A DNA stretch of 64,000 nucleotides from Legionella sp. PATHC035 (GCF_026191115.1 NZ_JAPHOT010000001.1:1054001-1118000); one strand, 5' to 3'; positions 19,492 through 29,541 are shown, counted from the first letter of the stretch. Translations and numbers: made by a program. Notes: a model not told the origin generated them from the letters alone.

Positions 19492-20037
19492 ATGAATGGT
19501 TCAGGAAGACATAACACGCTACAAAGAGGAATGTCCTTAATTGAAGTCCTTATTGCTTTTGTCATCTTGGCGGTGGGCATGTTAGGGATAGCAGGCATGT
19601 TAATCCTTTCGAGCAAAGCCAATAACTCGAGTTACGCCAAACAACAGGCAGTACAATGTATTTATGACATATTTGATAAAATTCGCGCAAATACTCAGGC
19701 TGCGATCAATGGCAATTACAATATCAGTAATATCAACAGTAGTGGCTCACCTACTCTTCCAGCAGCTCCTGGAGTGATGTGCAATCAATCCCCGTGTTCG
19801 AATGCTCAATTAGCTTCATATGATACCTGGTATTGGTTAAGCTTTGATGTGAGCAGGCTACCTAATGGCAGCGGTTCGATTACTTCTGCTCCTGCGCCAG
19901 GGACGGGAGGAAATACGATCATTACGGTAACGGTACAATGGGACGATAGCTTGGCACAAAATCAAGTTGGGGCAAGCAGTACTCCATCGCCAACTAACCC
20001 CAACTATGTTCAACTAAGCGTACAAAGTCAATTATGA
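19492..20037 (+). CDS. pilV: Type IV pilus minor pilin PilV
   Basis: A 181-residue minor pilin. The prepilin site is QRG|MSLIEVLIAFVILAVGMLGIAG with Gly at -1 and Glu at +5; the following AKQQAVQCIYDIFDKIRAN is typical of PilV. The C-terminal part is Ser/Gly/Pro rich and weakly conserved. The ATG follows a GGAG. The end overlaps pilW by 4 nt, so the two are coupled. It works with PilW, PilX and FimU to start pilus assembly and display PilY1. Confidence 0.92.
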   Translation: MNGSGRHNTLQRGMSLIEVLIAFVILAVGMLGIAGMLILSSKANNSSYAKQQAVQCIYDIFDKIRANTQAAINGNYNISNINSSGSPTLPAAPGVMCNQSPCSNAQLASYDTWYWLSFDVSRLPNGSGSITSAPAPGTGGNTIITVTVQWDDSLAQNQVGASSTPSPTNPNYVQLSVQSQL

Positions 20038-21101
20038 ATACATATACCAAATATCAACAAGGTTTTTCGTTAGTCGAATTAATGATTGCCACTGCGATAG
20101 GTCTCCTACTCAGTTATGCAGTTATGGAAGTCTATGTCACTCAAACACAAGTCTATAGAACAACCAATTCCCAAGCACTGATTCAAAGTACCGAAAATGC
20201 GATTGCTAACTTAGTCGTACCGATTATTCGCTCCACTGGATTTGTAGGATGTGGTTCAGACAGTACGGCAATGTCTAATTTAAATGGTGGCGGTTCCAGT
20301 CCGCTTGGAACACTGAATGTGAACCCAACACTCATCGCTGGGTATAATCGGAATGGCACAACCATTTCCATTACTCAGGACAACCCAAGCAACGACGCGA
20401 ATGCGGGTGATTGGACACCTTCTCTGGATTCCTCTTTGGCAGGAAGCGTAGAAAATACCAGTGATGTTTTGGTTGTCTTAGGCGCAGCTCCCGGGAGTTT
20501 TCCTGTTTCAGTAACGGCCATTGACTCAAGCAGTAGTTCCTTTACAGTGCAAAGTACAACCGGTCTTAGCCTTGCTGCGGGTCAATTTGCTGCGGTCTCT
20601 GATTGTGTTAAATCCTCTGTATTTGTCATGACTGGAGTAGCTGGTACATCCATTTCCCATGCGGCAGGCTCAGGACAATATGACAATTCTACGTCTACGT
20701 TTAGTGTTAATTATCAGGTTGGCTCTCAGTTCATTCCCTTACAACAAACTGCATTTTTTGTAGGACAAGGACAAGGTGGACAAAGCTCATTAATGCGGGG
20801 AACGCTGACTCAGACCGGCTGGACTATTCAACCGCTGGTTCCTGGTGTTGACGTCATGAAAGTCCAGTATGGCATAGGTGGCAATGGGACAATCTCTCAA
20901 TATGTCACTGCTGACGCAGTCCCAAACTGGGCTCAAGTTTATGCAATTCGTCTGGGTTTTTTAATTGAAGGGCAGGCTGCTTCAGGTAATCAAAATACCA
21001 CTCAATACACGGTCTTAGATACTGTAGTTACTGTACCAAACGATAATCGTCTTCGTCATGTATATGAAGTCAATATTGCGTTAAGGAATGCGGGATCATG
21101 A
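20034..21101 (+). CDS. pilW: Type IV pilus minor pilin PilW
   Basis: A 355-residue minor pilin. The leader is MNTYTKYQQG followed by FSLVELMIATAIGLLLSYAV, with Glu5 conserved. The body is rich in Ser, Thr and Gly and carries a central Cys pair typical of PilW. It starts inside the last codon of pilV and ends with an ATGA overlap onto pilX. Structural subunit of the tip complex. Confidence 0.93.
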   Translation: MNTYTKYQQGFSLVELMIATAIGLLLSYAVMEVYVTQTQVYRTTNSQALIQSTENAIANLVVPIIRSTGFVGCGSDSTAMSNLNGGGSSPLGTLNVNPTLIAGYNRNGTTISITQDNPSNDANAGDWTPSLDSSLAGSVENTSDVLVVLGAAPGSFPVSVTAIDSSSSSFTVQSTTGLSLAAGQFAAVSDCVKSSVFVMTGVAGTSISHAAGSGQYDNSTSTFSVNYQVGSQFIPLQQTAFFVGQGQGGQSSLMRGTLTQTGWTIQPLVPGVDVMKVQYGIGGNGTISQYVTADAVPNWAQVYAIRLGFLIEGQAASGNQNTTQYTVLDTVVTVPNDNRLRHVYEVNIALRNAGS

Positions 21102-21688
21102 AACTTATTTCGCCAAATAAAAAATCTAGGGAACAATACGGTAATCAAAAAGGTCCGATGGATAAGCATGCCTCAATACACGAACTGTCTTGGAAGAATG
21201 TCGCGGCAAATGAAAAAGGATATATTCTGCTCATCACCATGATCTTGCTGATTATGCTTACTGTTTTGGCACTTACAGATGTGTCACTCAATACCACACA
21301 GACACGAATTGCAGCGAATGCTACCGATAGCGAAATCTGTTTGGAAAAAACGGAAGGCGCATTAAACCAGGCAGTTAATAATTTACTGAATGGAACTTAC
21401 AAAGCAAACAATTTTTTAAATAACAACAGTGGACTGTACCTATTAAATCCTAATAATCCACCATTATGGACCACAGTCAATTGGTCCAGTTCTACATCAG
21501 TAATTCCCAGTTTTCAAGGATATTCCAATTCCCAAGCAAGTTATATTATAGAACAACTGCCCTCGGTTATTCAGCCGGGGCAAAATATGAAAATGCCGAC
21601 TTACGTTTATCGGATTACAGCACGTTCTTTAGGCGCGAATGGAAACACATCGGTCATGTTACAAACGACGGTACAAATTCAACCATAG
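21098..21688 (+). CDS. pilX: Type IV pilus assembly protein PilX
   Basis: A 196-residue minor pilin with an unusually long N-terminal leader: about 40 hydrophilic residues precede the cleavage site KG|YILLITMILLIMLTVLALT. The position after the cleavage lacks Glu5, as is usual for PilX (and GspK). The body continues with LNTTQTRIAANATDSEICLEKTEGALNQAV. The start overlaps the pilW stop by 4 nt; a later start at Met21 (MDKHAS) is possible. It is the fourth gene of the pilus operon. Confidence 0.88.
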   Translation: MKLISPNKKSREQYGNQKGPMDKHASIHELSWKNVAANEKGYILLITMILLIMLTVLALTDVSLNTTQTRIAANATDSEICLEKTEGALNQAVNNLLNGTYKANNFLNNNSGLYLLNPNNPPLWTTVNWSSSTSVIPSFQGYSNSQASYIIEQLPSVIQPGQNMKMPTYVYRITARSLGANGNTSVMLQTTVQIQP

Positions 21689-21700
21689 GTACGATTGATT

Positions 21701-24700
21701 ATGAACAATGCACGAAGCAGATATTTTGGTAAAGGACTCAAGATTTTATTATTAATCTTGCTGTCAACTTTTGCCATTGCAGCGAGCCAACCGACCTTGA
21801 ATATCCCTCAAGTCCCACTGATCTTAGCCAGTCCGATTCATCCACAGATATTAATTGCCATTGGAAATTCCGAATCCATGGATGGGAACTTGGCTGGTGC
21901 CATCATGACAGGCTCCGGCTCACTTACTGGCGGTTTAACCTCATTGACTAATTCCAGCTCCCCTATCAATTATACCGTACCTACAGGGTTTACCCCTCCA
22001 ATCCAAGCAGCTAATAGTAGTGGGCAAGCACCCTATACCGTCAATCAAAGTGGTGTGTTGGTCGATAATAGCCCCAGCCGCTTAAATGTGGCGAAAGCGG
22101 GCATTCAAGCCATTATCAACACCTACATGGAATCCACAGACTTTGCTTTGGAAACCTACAGTGTCAGTGGTGTCGGCGTTTACAACACCTGGGTTTATTA
22201 TATGTCTCCTCAAAGCAGTAATTTTTCATTCACCAACACACAGGTTGCAGGGAATACTTACGTACAAAACCCCTGCTACAACTATTCTACTGCATCCTCA
22301 ACCGTTCAAAGTAACTGCAGCTCAATCGCCAGCTTTTATGGTTCTTCAGTAGTCTCTTCAAACTTATACATGCAAATTGGTTCATCAAGTGACTTCCCTT
22401 CGATTAATGACGTACTTTATGCGAGCTCTGGCCTCCCAGGAGTATTTCTTACCTACAATGGACCTTCACCTGCGACCCCCTATCCACCTAACTTTTCAAT
22501 CAGCAATTACAACAGTGGCAACGTGCTAATTTCTTACTCCAAATCGTTACCTAACATTGGTGGTTTTGGTACAAGCCCAACCAACGCGGGATTTGTGCCC
22601 TTTTCCCCACAAGTGCTTTATGCTCAACGAGGTTTTGGATATAACGGCAGCCAATCTGCTACCACAGGAAACGTTTTGGTTCCTATGACGAGTGCTGGAA
22701 CAACGCCAACCCAGACGAGTATCAACAATGCGATTAGTGTATTTACGCCTTACTTACAGCCTGAAACAAATTCCTCGTCAACCAAAGAAATTAAAGCGTC
22801 AGCCGTGCAATCACCAATTGCAGGCCTGCTCACAAAAGCTAACTCATACCTCACCACATTGGGCACTACCAGTGGCAATGGTTGCCCACAAAAAAAATAC
22901 GTTATTTTGATTTCTGATGGTCTTCCAACTCAAGATCTGAGTGGCAAACTATGGCCTCCCTTAGGCAGTGCCGCTGCGACGGGCTATGGTATTACTGCAA
23001 CCTTTAATGCAGATGGCTCGCTTAAAAGTACCAATTGCCAAGCCTTGACCGATGCCCTAAATACGATTACTACACTAAAACAAAATGGAATTCCAACCTA
23101 TGTCATAGGCCTTGGGGCTGGAGTAAATCCCTCATTAAACCCCCAAGCAGCGTCTACACTGACGGCAATGGCTGTCGCTGGAGGCACCACCAACTACTAC
23201 CCAGCCACCAGCTCAACCGATCTGGTTAATGATCTGAACTCCATTATGATTTCGATTCAAAATGGTTCCTATACAACCACTGCAGCATCAGTAAGTTCTA
23301 CCCAACTGAGTACAAACAGTGTGGAATATAAGGCCAGTTTTGTATCCAATGATAGCCCTTATCTCGACTGGACAGGAAGTTTAGTTTCCCTACCTCTTGA
23401 TCCGGCAACAGGGATTTTAACAGGAGCTACCAACTGGAATGCACAACCGCTACTCGATACTCTAGTCGCTGGTTCAGGATGGTCATCCAACCGATTTATT
23501 GCCACCTGGAATCCGGCAACCAATACCGGTGTTCCTTTTGAATGGGCCAATATAAGCACCAGCCAACAAACCGCGCTTCAACCTTCAGATTCATTAGGCC
23601 AACAAAGGTTGCAGTATCTGCGTGGTAATACCGCCCTGGAGCTCCACAACGGTGGAAGCTTTAGAAATCGCTCCCATATTCTTGGTGATATCATAGACAG
23701 CCAAGTCTTGTATGTAGGCCCCCCATCAGCACCTTATACCAGTTCAAGCTATCTCTCCTTTGCCCAGGCCCAAGCGAATCGTACGCCAATGGTGTATGTT
23801 GGGGCAAACGATGGGATGTTGCATGCATTTAATGCCGTGAATGGTCAGGAGGTATTCGCTTTTATTCCTAATGGGGTATTTAATAATCTTGTCTATCTTA
23901 CTTCTCCTCTTTACAACTTAAGTCATCGTTTTTATGTGGATGGCTCACCTCAATCAGCAGATGTACAATTTTCCGATAGCAGCTGGCATACTGTGCTGGT
24001 TAGCAGTGAAAATGGAGGTGGCAACAGTATTTTTGGATTGGATATTACCAATCCTATCAATTTTGTTAGTGAAAGCAATTTGGCTCAAAAGGTACTTTGG
24101 GAATTCACTGATACGGATATGGGCCTAGGTTACAGCCAACCACAAATCGCTCAAATTGGTTCAAGCAGTGCAACCCCGGCTACTTTTGCGGTCTTTTTTG
24201 GTAATGGCTACAACAATCCAAACAACACAGCAATATTGTATGCGATCAATCCACAAACAGGTGCCTTGATCAGTAAGATCAATCTGTGTAATGCGGTGCC
24301 CGGTACATGCAGCAGTTCAACGCCGCAAGGCTTATCCTCAGTTGCAGTGGCCAACCTAAATGGCTTTCAAGGAGTTCCTATAACTAATGTCTATGCCGGA
24401 GATTTACAAGGAAATATGTGGTCAGTCAATGTAAGCGATCCGAATCCCGCCAATTGGACTGTGCGCTTGTTGTTTCAAGCAAGAAACTCTTCCGGCACAG
24501 CCCAATCCATTACTACCGCGCCGGTAGTAACCCTTAATCCTAATTACCCACGCATCCCCGGATTGTTCGTTATGTTTGGTACCGGACAACTACTCCAGAC
24601 CTCTGATCTGCTCAATACCCAAACACAGACAATTTATGGTGTCTTGGATAAACCGCAATCAAGTGTTACTTATACCCGGACTAATCTCCAACAACAAACC

Positions 24701-25180
24701 CTGAATTTAGTTTCTACGTCAACCTCGGGTTTATCCGTCCCAGTTGTTACCGCATCATCCACTCCAGTTAACTGGAATAATCAATTTGGATGGTTTACTG
24801 ATATGATTACCTCAGGACAGCGTATTGTTACCAATCCCACCCTATTCAATGGAGCCTTTATTAGCACGTTAAATACCCCACCACAATCGTGCGGAACCAG
24901 TTTTTCGTCGATGCTGCTTGAACTGAACTTCAAGACAGGAGGGTCATTTCCTAATCCGCAAATTACCGGTGTTAGTGCCAGTGGTTCGCCTACTAATCAA
25001 TATTTATACTCAGGGGTTGTAGGCATTCAATTATCCAATAACTTTGCAAATGCACCAACTGTTGTAGCGAATCAAAATAATTATGCCGTTCTGCTCATTA
25101 CCCAAGCGAATGGCAGTCAATCGACTATATTGAACCCGAATACTTCTCAAAGAAAAACAGGGTGGTGGCAACTGCAATAA
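21701..25180 (+). CDS. pilY1: Type IV pilus tip protein PilY1
   Basis: A 1159-residue secreted pilus-associated adhesin and regulator. A signal peptide (about 1-29, ending AIAAS) is followed by a von Willebrand A-like domain (about 45-520, with YVILISDGLPTQD) and a C-terminal PilY1 beta-propeller (about 640-1090, with VYVGANDGMLHAFNAVNGQE and TDTDMGLGYSQPQIA). The C-terminus TSQRKTGWWQLQ fits the family's closing motif. The first MIDAS motif, normally DNSGSM, reads GNSESM here, so the metal-coordinating Asp is replaced by Gly55. ATG 21701 is used; the TTG six nt upstream is unlikely. It lies directly between pilX and pilE. Confidence 0.94.
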   Translation: MNNARSRYFGKGLKILLLILLSTFAIAASQPTLNIPQVPLILASPIHPQILIAIGNSESMDGNLAGAIMTGSGSLTGGLTSLTNSSSPINYTVPTGFTPPIQAANSSGQAPYTVNQSGVLVDNSPSRLNVAKAGIQAIINTYMESTDFALETYSVSGVGVYNTWVYYMSPQSSNFSFTNTQVAGNTYVQNPCYNYSTASSTVQSNCSSIASFYGSSVVSSNLYMQIGSSSDFPSINDVLYASSGLPGVFLTYNGPSPATPYPPNFSISNYNSGNVLISYSKSLPNIGGFGTSPTNAGFVPFSPQVLYAQRGFGYNGSQSATTGNVLVPMTSAGTTPTQTSINNAISVFTPYLQPETNSSSTKEIKASAVQSPIAGLLTKANSYLTTLGTTSGNGCPQKKYVILISDGLPTQDLSGKLWPPLGSAAATGYGITATFNADGSLKSTNCQALTDALNTITTLKQNGIPTYVIGLGAGVNPSLNPQAASTLTAMAVAGGTTNYYPATSSTDLVNDLNSIMISIQNGSYTTTAASVSSTQLSTNSVEYKASFVSNDSPYLDWTGSLVSLPLDPATGILTGATNWNAQPLLDTLVAGSGWSSNRFIATWNPATNTGVPFEWANISTSQQTALQPSDSLGQQRLQYLRGNTALELHNGGSFRNRSHILGDIIDSQVLYVGPPSAPYTSSSYLSFAQAQANRTPMVYVGANDGMLHAFNAVNGQEVFAFIPNGVFNNLVYLTSPLYNLSHRFYVDGSPQSADVQFSDSSWHTVLVSSENGGGNSIFGLDITNPINFVSESNLAQKVLWEFTDTDMGLGYSQPQIAQIGSSSATPATFAVFFGNGYNNPNNTAILYAINPQTGALISKINLCNAVPGTCSSSTPQGLSSVAVANLNGFQGVPITNVYAGDLQGNMWSVNVSDPNPANWTVRLLFQARNSSGTAQSITTAPVVTLNPNYPRIPGLFVMFGTGQLLQTSDLLNTQTQTIYGVLDKPQSSVTYTRTNLQQQTLNLVSTSTSGLSVPVVTASSTPVNWNNQFGWFTDMITSGQRIVTNPTLFNGAFISTLNTPPQSCGTSFSSMLLELNFKTGGSFPNPQITGVSASGSPTNQYLYSGVVGIQLSNNFANAPTVVANQNNYAVLLITQANGSQSTILNPNTSQRKTGWWQLQ

Positions 25181-25190
25181 GGATACCAAA

Positions 25191-25613
25191 ATGAATCAAA
25201 CACGAAGGCAAGGCTTTACCTTAATCGAATTAATGATGGCCATCCTTATTATGGCCATACTGGCTACAATCGCCTATCCTTATTACGTAAGTTTTTTACT
25301 AAAATCACGCCGTTCAGATGCGATAGCTACTCTGGCGCAAGATCAGATCACTCTTGAACGCTGTTATTCTCAAAATTTTTCCTATAATGCGGCTTGCGGT
25401 TCACTACCCGCCTTTCCACAAAGATCCGCACAAGGCTTTTACAGTATTACCCTAACGAATTTAGGTCCAACATCCTACACGCTGACGGCAACCCCCATAG
25501 GCAGCCAAACGGAAGATACGACCTGTGCCAGTATGACTGTAGATCAGGCCAACACAAAAACTGCGGTCGATTCATCAGGAACTGCACAAACTATTTGTTG
25601 GAATCCCACTTAA
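25191..25613 (+). CDS. pilE: Type IV pilin PilE
   Basis: A 140-residue prepilin with a short leader MNQTRRQG and then FTLIELMMAILIMAILATIA, the classical site with Gly -1 and Glu +5. The body has YPYYVSFLLKSRRSDAIATLAQ and a Cys pair in the C-terminal D-region (CASM and ICWN). It resembles PilE minor pilins that end the fimU-pilV-pilW-pilX-pilY1-pilE operon, rather than the major pilin. AAGGA lies eight bases upstream. A MITE-like element follows. Confidence 0.93.
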   Translation: MNQTRRQGFTLIELMMAILIMAILATIAYPYYVSFLLKSRRSDAIATLAQDQITLERCYSQNFSYNAACGSLPAFPQRSAQGFYSITLTNLGPTSYTLTATPIGSQTEDTTCASMTVDQANTKTAVDSSGTAQTICWNPT

Positions 25614-25645
25614 ATTTTATAAAGAGTATTGGGGTGATTATCCTA

Positions 25646-25776
25646 GGGCGTGTTGGCAATTGATTTCCCACGCCTACGTGACTAATAAGAAAAATTTGCT
25701 CTTAATTGAACTTTTGATTGGATGCCTCGAACAAGCCGAGGCAGGTAGGCTACGAGGATCAATTGTCAACACACTC
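25646..25776. mobile_element. MITE-like element with 20-bp terminal inverted repeats
   Basis: Left end GGGCGTGTTGGCAATTGATT and right end (reverse complement) GAGTGTGTTGACAATTGATC match at 16 of 20 positions. The 131-bp element is flanked by CTA on the left and TA(A) on the right; the TA dinucleotide is present on both sides. There is no coding capacity. Termini and target choice resemble IS5-group elements, but no transposase is in the window. Confidence 0.65.
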
Positions 25777-25894
25777 TAATAAAAAGTAATAGCAACATTA
25801 TCCCCGGCGGAAAAAAAGTTCCAAAAAATTTACTTTACAAAGAAAAGCCTATTCTCTACTATCCATCGCAACGGAAAGTCCAACTGAAAATAAA

Positions 25895-28183
25895 ATGGAA
25901 ATTTTTTGCTTTTTTTTAGGCATTCTCTATCTATACACCTCAAACTACTTCTTACCTCTAGTCAACTTACTGATTTTTTACCTCAGTCCAAAATATTCAA
26001 TAATTGCTTTTTTTATTTTTGGCCTCTTGTTCGCTTGGCTGCACCAATCTTTGGTTTTACCCAAAGGAATAAGAACACTTACATCTCTCTCGAAACACAT
26101 ACCAACCACACAATTGTCCTCTGGAGCAGCATTTCAAGAGGAGTCTATTGAAGTAATACCTAAAGTCACCATAGAAGGAACCATTGCGTCCATTCCTACT
26201 CAAGATTTTACTAAAACACAATTTTTATTAACTCTTGAACAATACGATCATCTTCCTGCACAAGGTTTAATTCAATTATCGTGGTATAAAAATGCCCCCA
26301 AGTTACATTCAGGACAACGATGGCGATTCACGGTCAAATTGAAAAGGCCACGCAATTATCTTAATCCTGGAAGCATGGATTACGTGAGCTCGCTCGCAGC
26401 ACGGCATATCTTTTGGATTGGTTATATTCTTCCCCAAGAAAACAAACTGCTTGCCGAATCACCTTCTAATTTTAGTTGGCTGCGATTACGCGAGTATTTA
26501 AGCAATCAACTCACCCAATTAGCTCCAGATCAATCGACAGCAGGTGTTGTTGAAGCCTTAACTTTGAATTTAACAAGCCATATTAGCCAAGAAAATTGGG
26601 ATTTATTTAGACGCACAGGCACAACTCATCTTTTTGGAATCTCTGGGGAGCATATTGCATTGATATCCGGGATGATTTATTGGCTGGTTCGCTGGTTATG
26701 GCGTCAAAGCGCGCGCTGCTGCTTATTGATTCCTGCCCCTTACGTAGCCAGCGTTATGGGTCTCTTGGCTGCGGTATGTTATGCCTTTTTAGCAGGATTT
26801 GCCCCACCGGTACAAAGAGCATTAATCGGTTGTTTTTTTTATACGTTCTATCGCTTGGGAAAATTGCGCTTTTCTACCTGGCAAACATGGCGTTATGCTT
26901 TGTTTGGGGTTTTATGTATTGAGCCTCATGCAGTATTCATGCAGGGATTTTATTTTTCATTCATCGCAGTTGCTTGTTTGCTTTTGACACAACAGCGCTG
27001 GAGGTTAAAAGGTTATAGAGGAAATTTAGCCATACAATTGAGTTGTTTGATTGGACTCATGCCTTTAACCCTATACTGGTATGCTTATGGTTCCATAAAT
27101 GGATTTATTGCAAACTTATTTGCTATTCCTTTGGTTGGTCTACTGATTGTCCCTTTAGCATTAATCACCATGACGTTCTGCTCTTGGAGTTTTGCTGGTT
27201 TATTGATGAAACTGTTGGCCTTACTGATTGCCTTATTATTTAAAGGATTAAATTTAATTGAGCATTTGGCACACATTAATATCAATGGATCCATTCAAGG
27301 TATGGAATGGGTTATTATCCTGATGGGAGTACTGTTGATGTGGGTCTTATTGCCAATTAAGCCCTTTCAATGGATTGCACCACTGTGGGTTCTACTCGCC
27401 GTTTTTCCACATCAAACGATACGCTCCCCAGGGGAAGCTGTGATTGATATTTTAGATGTTGGCCAAGGACTGGCAGTAGTCGTCAGGACTCAAAATCATG
27501 TTCTGATCTACGATACTGGAGATCGATTTTTCCAAGGAAATGATTTAGGAAAAATGGTGATTTTGCCTTATCTTAAAACGTTAAGAGTCAATAAAATTGA
27601 TGCTGTGGTGATTAGCCATCCAGATAAAGATCACCGGGGCGGACTTAACTCGCTGGAGAAGGGGGTACTCGTAGCGCAACGATTAGTAAATGAACCTTTT
27701 TATTATAATAATCATGGGGTGCGATGTCATGACTACCCGCCATGGAGATGGGATAACGTCTATTTTCGTTTTTTGCCTATCACTACTCATTTTAAAAATA
27801 AAAATAACAATTCGTGTATTTTACAAATAAGTACAGAAGCTGGAACAGTACTCTTAACCGGCGACATCGAAAAGACCGCCGAAGATTATTTGATAAGAAC
27901 CTATGGAGACGAACTCGCATCTGATGTTTTAATTGTTCCCCATCATGGGAGTAAGACCTCCTCTTCTTATCGATTTTTACTAGAGGTTGCTCCCCGTTAT
28001 GCAATAGCTTCTTTGGGTTTTGACAATCGCTTTCATTTTCCACATGCTAAAACATTAGCACGTATGAAATCCTTGAATATTCCCTTTTATAGAACGGACC
28101 ATTGTGGAATGACACAAATCACCTTGCCCGTTCAAGGAGAAATTAAAAGCCCGACTTGTTACAGTGGTCTTAAAAAAGTGTAG
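25895..28183 (+). CDS. comEC: DNA internalisation channel ComEC/Rec2
   Basis: A 762-residue inner-membrane protein that carries single-stranded DNA into the cytoplasm in natural transformation. The N-terminal part holds hydrophobic spans and an OB-like region; the competence domain (about 200-470) includes FRRTGTTHLFGISGEHIALISG; the C-terminal metallo-beta-lactamase-like domain (about 520-745) has DVGQGLAVVVRT, YDTGD, SHPDKDHRGGL and PHHGSKTSSS, the metal-binding motifs of the nuclease part. It lies next to the pilus operon with which it works. The start is an ATG with no strong ribosome-binding site. Confidence 0.95.
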   Translation: MEIFCFFLGILYLYTSNYFLPLVNLLIFYLSPKYSIIAFFIFGLLFAWLHQSLVLPKGIRTLTSLSKHIPTTQLSSGAAFQEESIEVIPKVTIEGTIASIPTQDFTKTQFLLTLEQYDHLPAQGLIQLSWYKNAPKLHSGQRWRFTVKLKRPRNYLNPGSMDYVSSLAARHIFWIGYILPQENKLLAESPSNFSWLRLREYLSNQLTQLAPDQSTAGVVEALTLNLTSHISQENWDLFRRTGTTHLFGISGEHIALISGMIYWLVRWLWRQSARCCLLIPAPYVASVMGLLAAVCYAFLAGFAPPVQRALIGCFFYTFYRLGKLRFSTWQTWRYALFGVLCIEPHAVFMQGFYFSFIAVACLLLTQQRWRLKGYRGNLAIQLSCLIGLMPLTLYWYAYGSINGFIANLFAIPLVGLLIVPLALITMTFCSWSFAGLLMKLLALLIALLFKGLNLIEHLAHININGSIQGMEWVIILMGVLLMWVLLPIKPFQWIAPLWVLLAVFPHQTIRSPGEAVIDILDVGQGLAVVVRTQNHVLIYDTGDRFFQGNDLGKMVILPYLKTLRVNKIDAVVISHPDKDHRGGLNSLEKGVLVAQRLVNEPFYYNNHGVRCHDYPPWRWDNVYFRFLPITTHFKNKNNNSCILQISTEAGTVLLTGDIEKTAEDYLIRTYGDELASDVLIVPHHGSKTSSSYRFLLEVAPRYAIASLGFDNRFHFPHAKTLARMKSLNIPFYRTDHCGMTQITLPVQGEIKSPTCYSGLKKV

Positions 28184-28191
28184 CGTCTTTT

Positions 28192-28209
28192 GTTGGGCCA
28201 AGGCCCAAC
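28192..28209. repeat. Perfect hairpin GTTGGGCC/GGCCCAAC
   Basis: 8-bp perfect stem with a 2-nt loop, 8 nt past the comEC stop. The same core is found in the large palindrome at 10026-10101. Possible 3'-end structure of comEC. Confidence 0.55.
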
Positions 28210-28375
28210 CTAAAGCGAATTTGAGCACAAAACACATACCCCTGCGCTTGCGAGCAGCCGGTCAATACTTTATCGTGCTATCATGTGATTTCCATTTAAT
28301 TCAATGCCTGAATTTCGGCCGCATTTTTTTTAAAAAAGCTATAGTAAGAAATGAAACAACTGATTTGAGCGATCC

Positions 28376-29425
28376 ATGTTATCTAATTCGGTAAAGAATG
28401 AGTATTACCAAGCATTACTTGCTAAAAATTCCAAATATGAAGGCATATTTTTTGTAGGTGTTAAATCGACTGGAATATTTTGTCGACCAACTTGTCCCGC
28501 AAAAAAACCTAAATTTGAAAATTGTGAATTTTTTCATACTGTGCAAGAGGCGCTCCTTGCTTCATATAGGCCCTGTGCGCGCTGCCAACCGATGTCCTAT
28601 CCTAACCAGGCTTCGCATCTAATTCAAAAATTAGTTACGGCGGTAGAAGCCAATCCTGAAAAGAGATGGAAAGACAAAGACTTTGTAGCGTTAGGAGTTG
28701 ATACATCCACTGTACGGAGACAATTTAAAAAACGCTTTGGGATAACCTTTGTTGCTTATGCACGTGCAAGAAGAATGGGTATTGCCATGAAACAAATTCG
28801 TGAGGGTAAAATAGTGATTGAAGCACAAGTGAATGTGGGATATGAGTCCAGTAGTGGTTTTCGTGATGCCTTTTCTAAAATAATGGGTGCAGCCCCTTCA
28901 CAATTAGACAAGCATCATATCGTTTTAAAAGCTTCCTGGTTTGACTCACCGTTAGGACCAATGCTTGCAGTAGCGGATGAAGAGGCCTTATATCTTTTGG
29001 AATTCGTAGATAGAAGAGGACTAGAACGAGAAGTCGAACGGCTGAGAAAAAAAATGAACGCAGCCATTATCCCAGGAGAGGCCCCCCCACTTCATTCTAT
29101 TCAAGCAGAGCTCAACGCTTATTTTGAGGGGACCCTAAAAGAGTTCAATACCCCAATACATATGCTGGGTAGTCCTTTTCAAAAAATGGCCTGGCATGCT
29201 TTAACGCGGATTCCCTATGGAGAGACCAGAAGTTATGCAGAACAAGCACGAGCATTAGATAAACCTACCGCATATAGAGCCGTAGCCAATGCGAATGGTG
29301 CAAACTCGCTTGCAATTATTGTTCCTTGCCATCGAATCATTAATTCCAGTGGTAATCTGGGAGGTTATGGTGGTGGGATCGCACGTAAAAAATGGTTACT
29401 TGAGCATGAAAAGAGAAATAAATAA
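28376..29425 (+). CDS. ada: Ada: bifunctional methylphosphotriester/O6-methylguanine-DNA methyltransferase and regulator
   Basis: Repairs alkylated DNA and, once methylated, activates adaptive-response genes. The N-terminal Zn domain has Cys36, Cys40, Cys67 and Cys70 (FCRPTC and PCARC; Cys36 is the methyl acceptor). An AraC-type helix-turn-helix follows (about 80-180; RQFKKRFGITFVAYARARRMG). The C-terminal methyltransferase domain has the active-site motif IVPCHRI and GGYGGG. All three parts are intact; the length (349) fits E. coli Ada (354). The ATG lacks a strong ribosome-binding site. Confidence 0.95.
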   Translation: MLSNSVKNEYYQALLAKNSKYEGIFFVGVKSTGIFCRPTCPAKKPKFENCEFFHTVQEALLASYRPCARCQPMSYPNQASHLIQKLVTAVEANPEKRWKDKDFVALGVDTSTVRRQFKKRFGITFVAYARARRMGIAMKQIREGKIVIEAQVNVGYESSSGFRDAFSKIMGAAPSQLDKHHIVLKASWFDSPLGPMLAVADEEALYLLEFVDRRGLEREVERLRKKMNAAIIPGEAPPLHSIQAELNAYFEGTLKEFNTPIHMLGSPFQKMAWHALTRIPYGETRSYAEQARALDKPTAYRAVANANGANSLAIIVPCHRIINSSGNLGGYGGGIARKKWLLEHEKRNK

Positions 29426-29475
29426 TTCAATCTCAGAGAGGCTAGATGCATCTCAATTTGCTCTTGCTATTATTT

Positions 29476-29520
29476 CCATTCTCCCCAGGGGGAGAAGTTG
29501 CCCTTTAGGGCGGATGAGTG
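29476..29520. repeat. REP-like palindrome (CCATTCTCCCC family)
   Basis: CTCCCC/GGGGAG hairpin followed by GCCCTTTAGGGCGGATGAG, the same layout as at 4563. It lies between convergent ada and the effector-like gene. Confidence 0.65.
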
Positions 29521-29541
29521 AACTGCGTGCCTATACTCAGA

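Noticed and set aside
21701..25180. Possible frameshift in pilY1 because several overlapping frames are open
   Set aside because: The main frame is uninterrupted for 1159 residues and has signal peptide, both domains and the family C-terminus.
28164..28394. 76-residue plus-strand frame across the comEC end
   Set aside because: It runs through comEC's last codons, a hairpin and the ada promoter; no ribosome-binding site.
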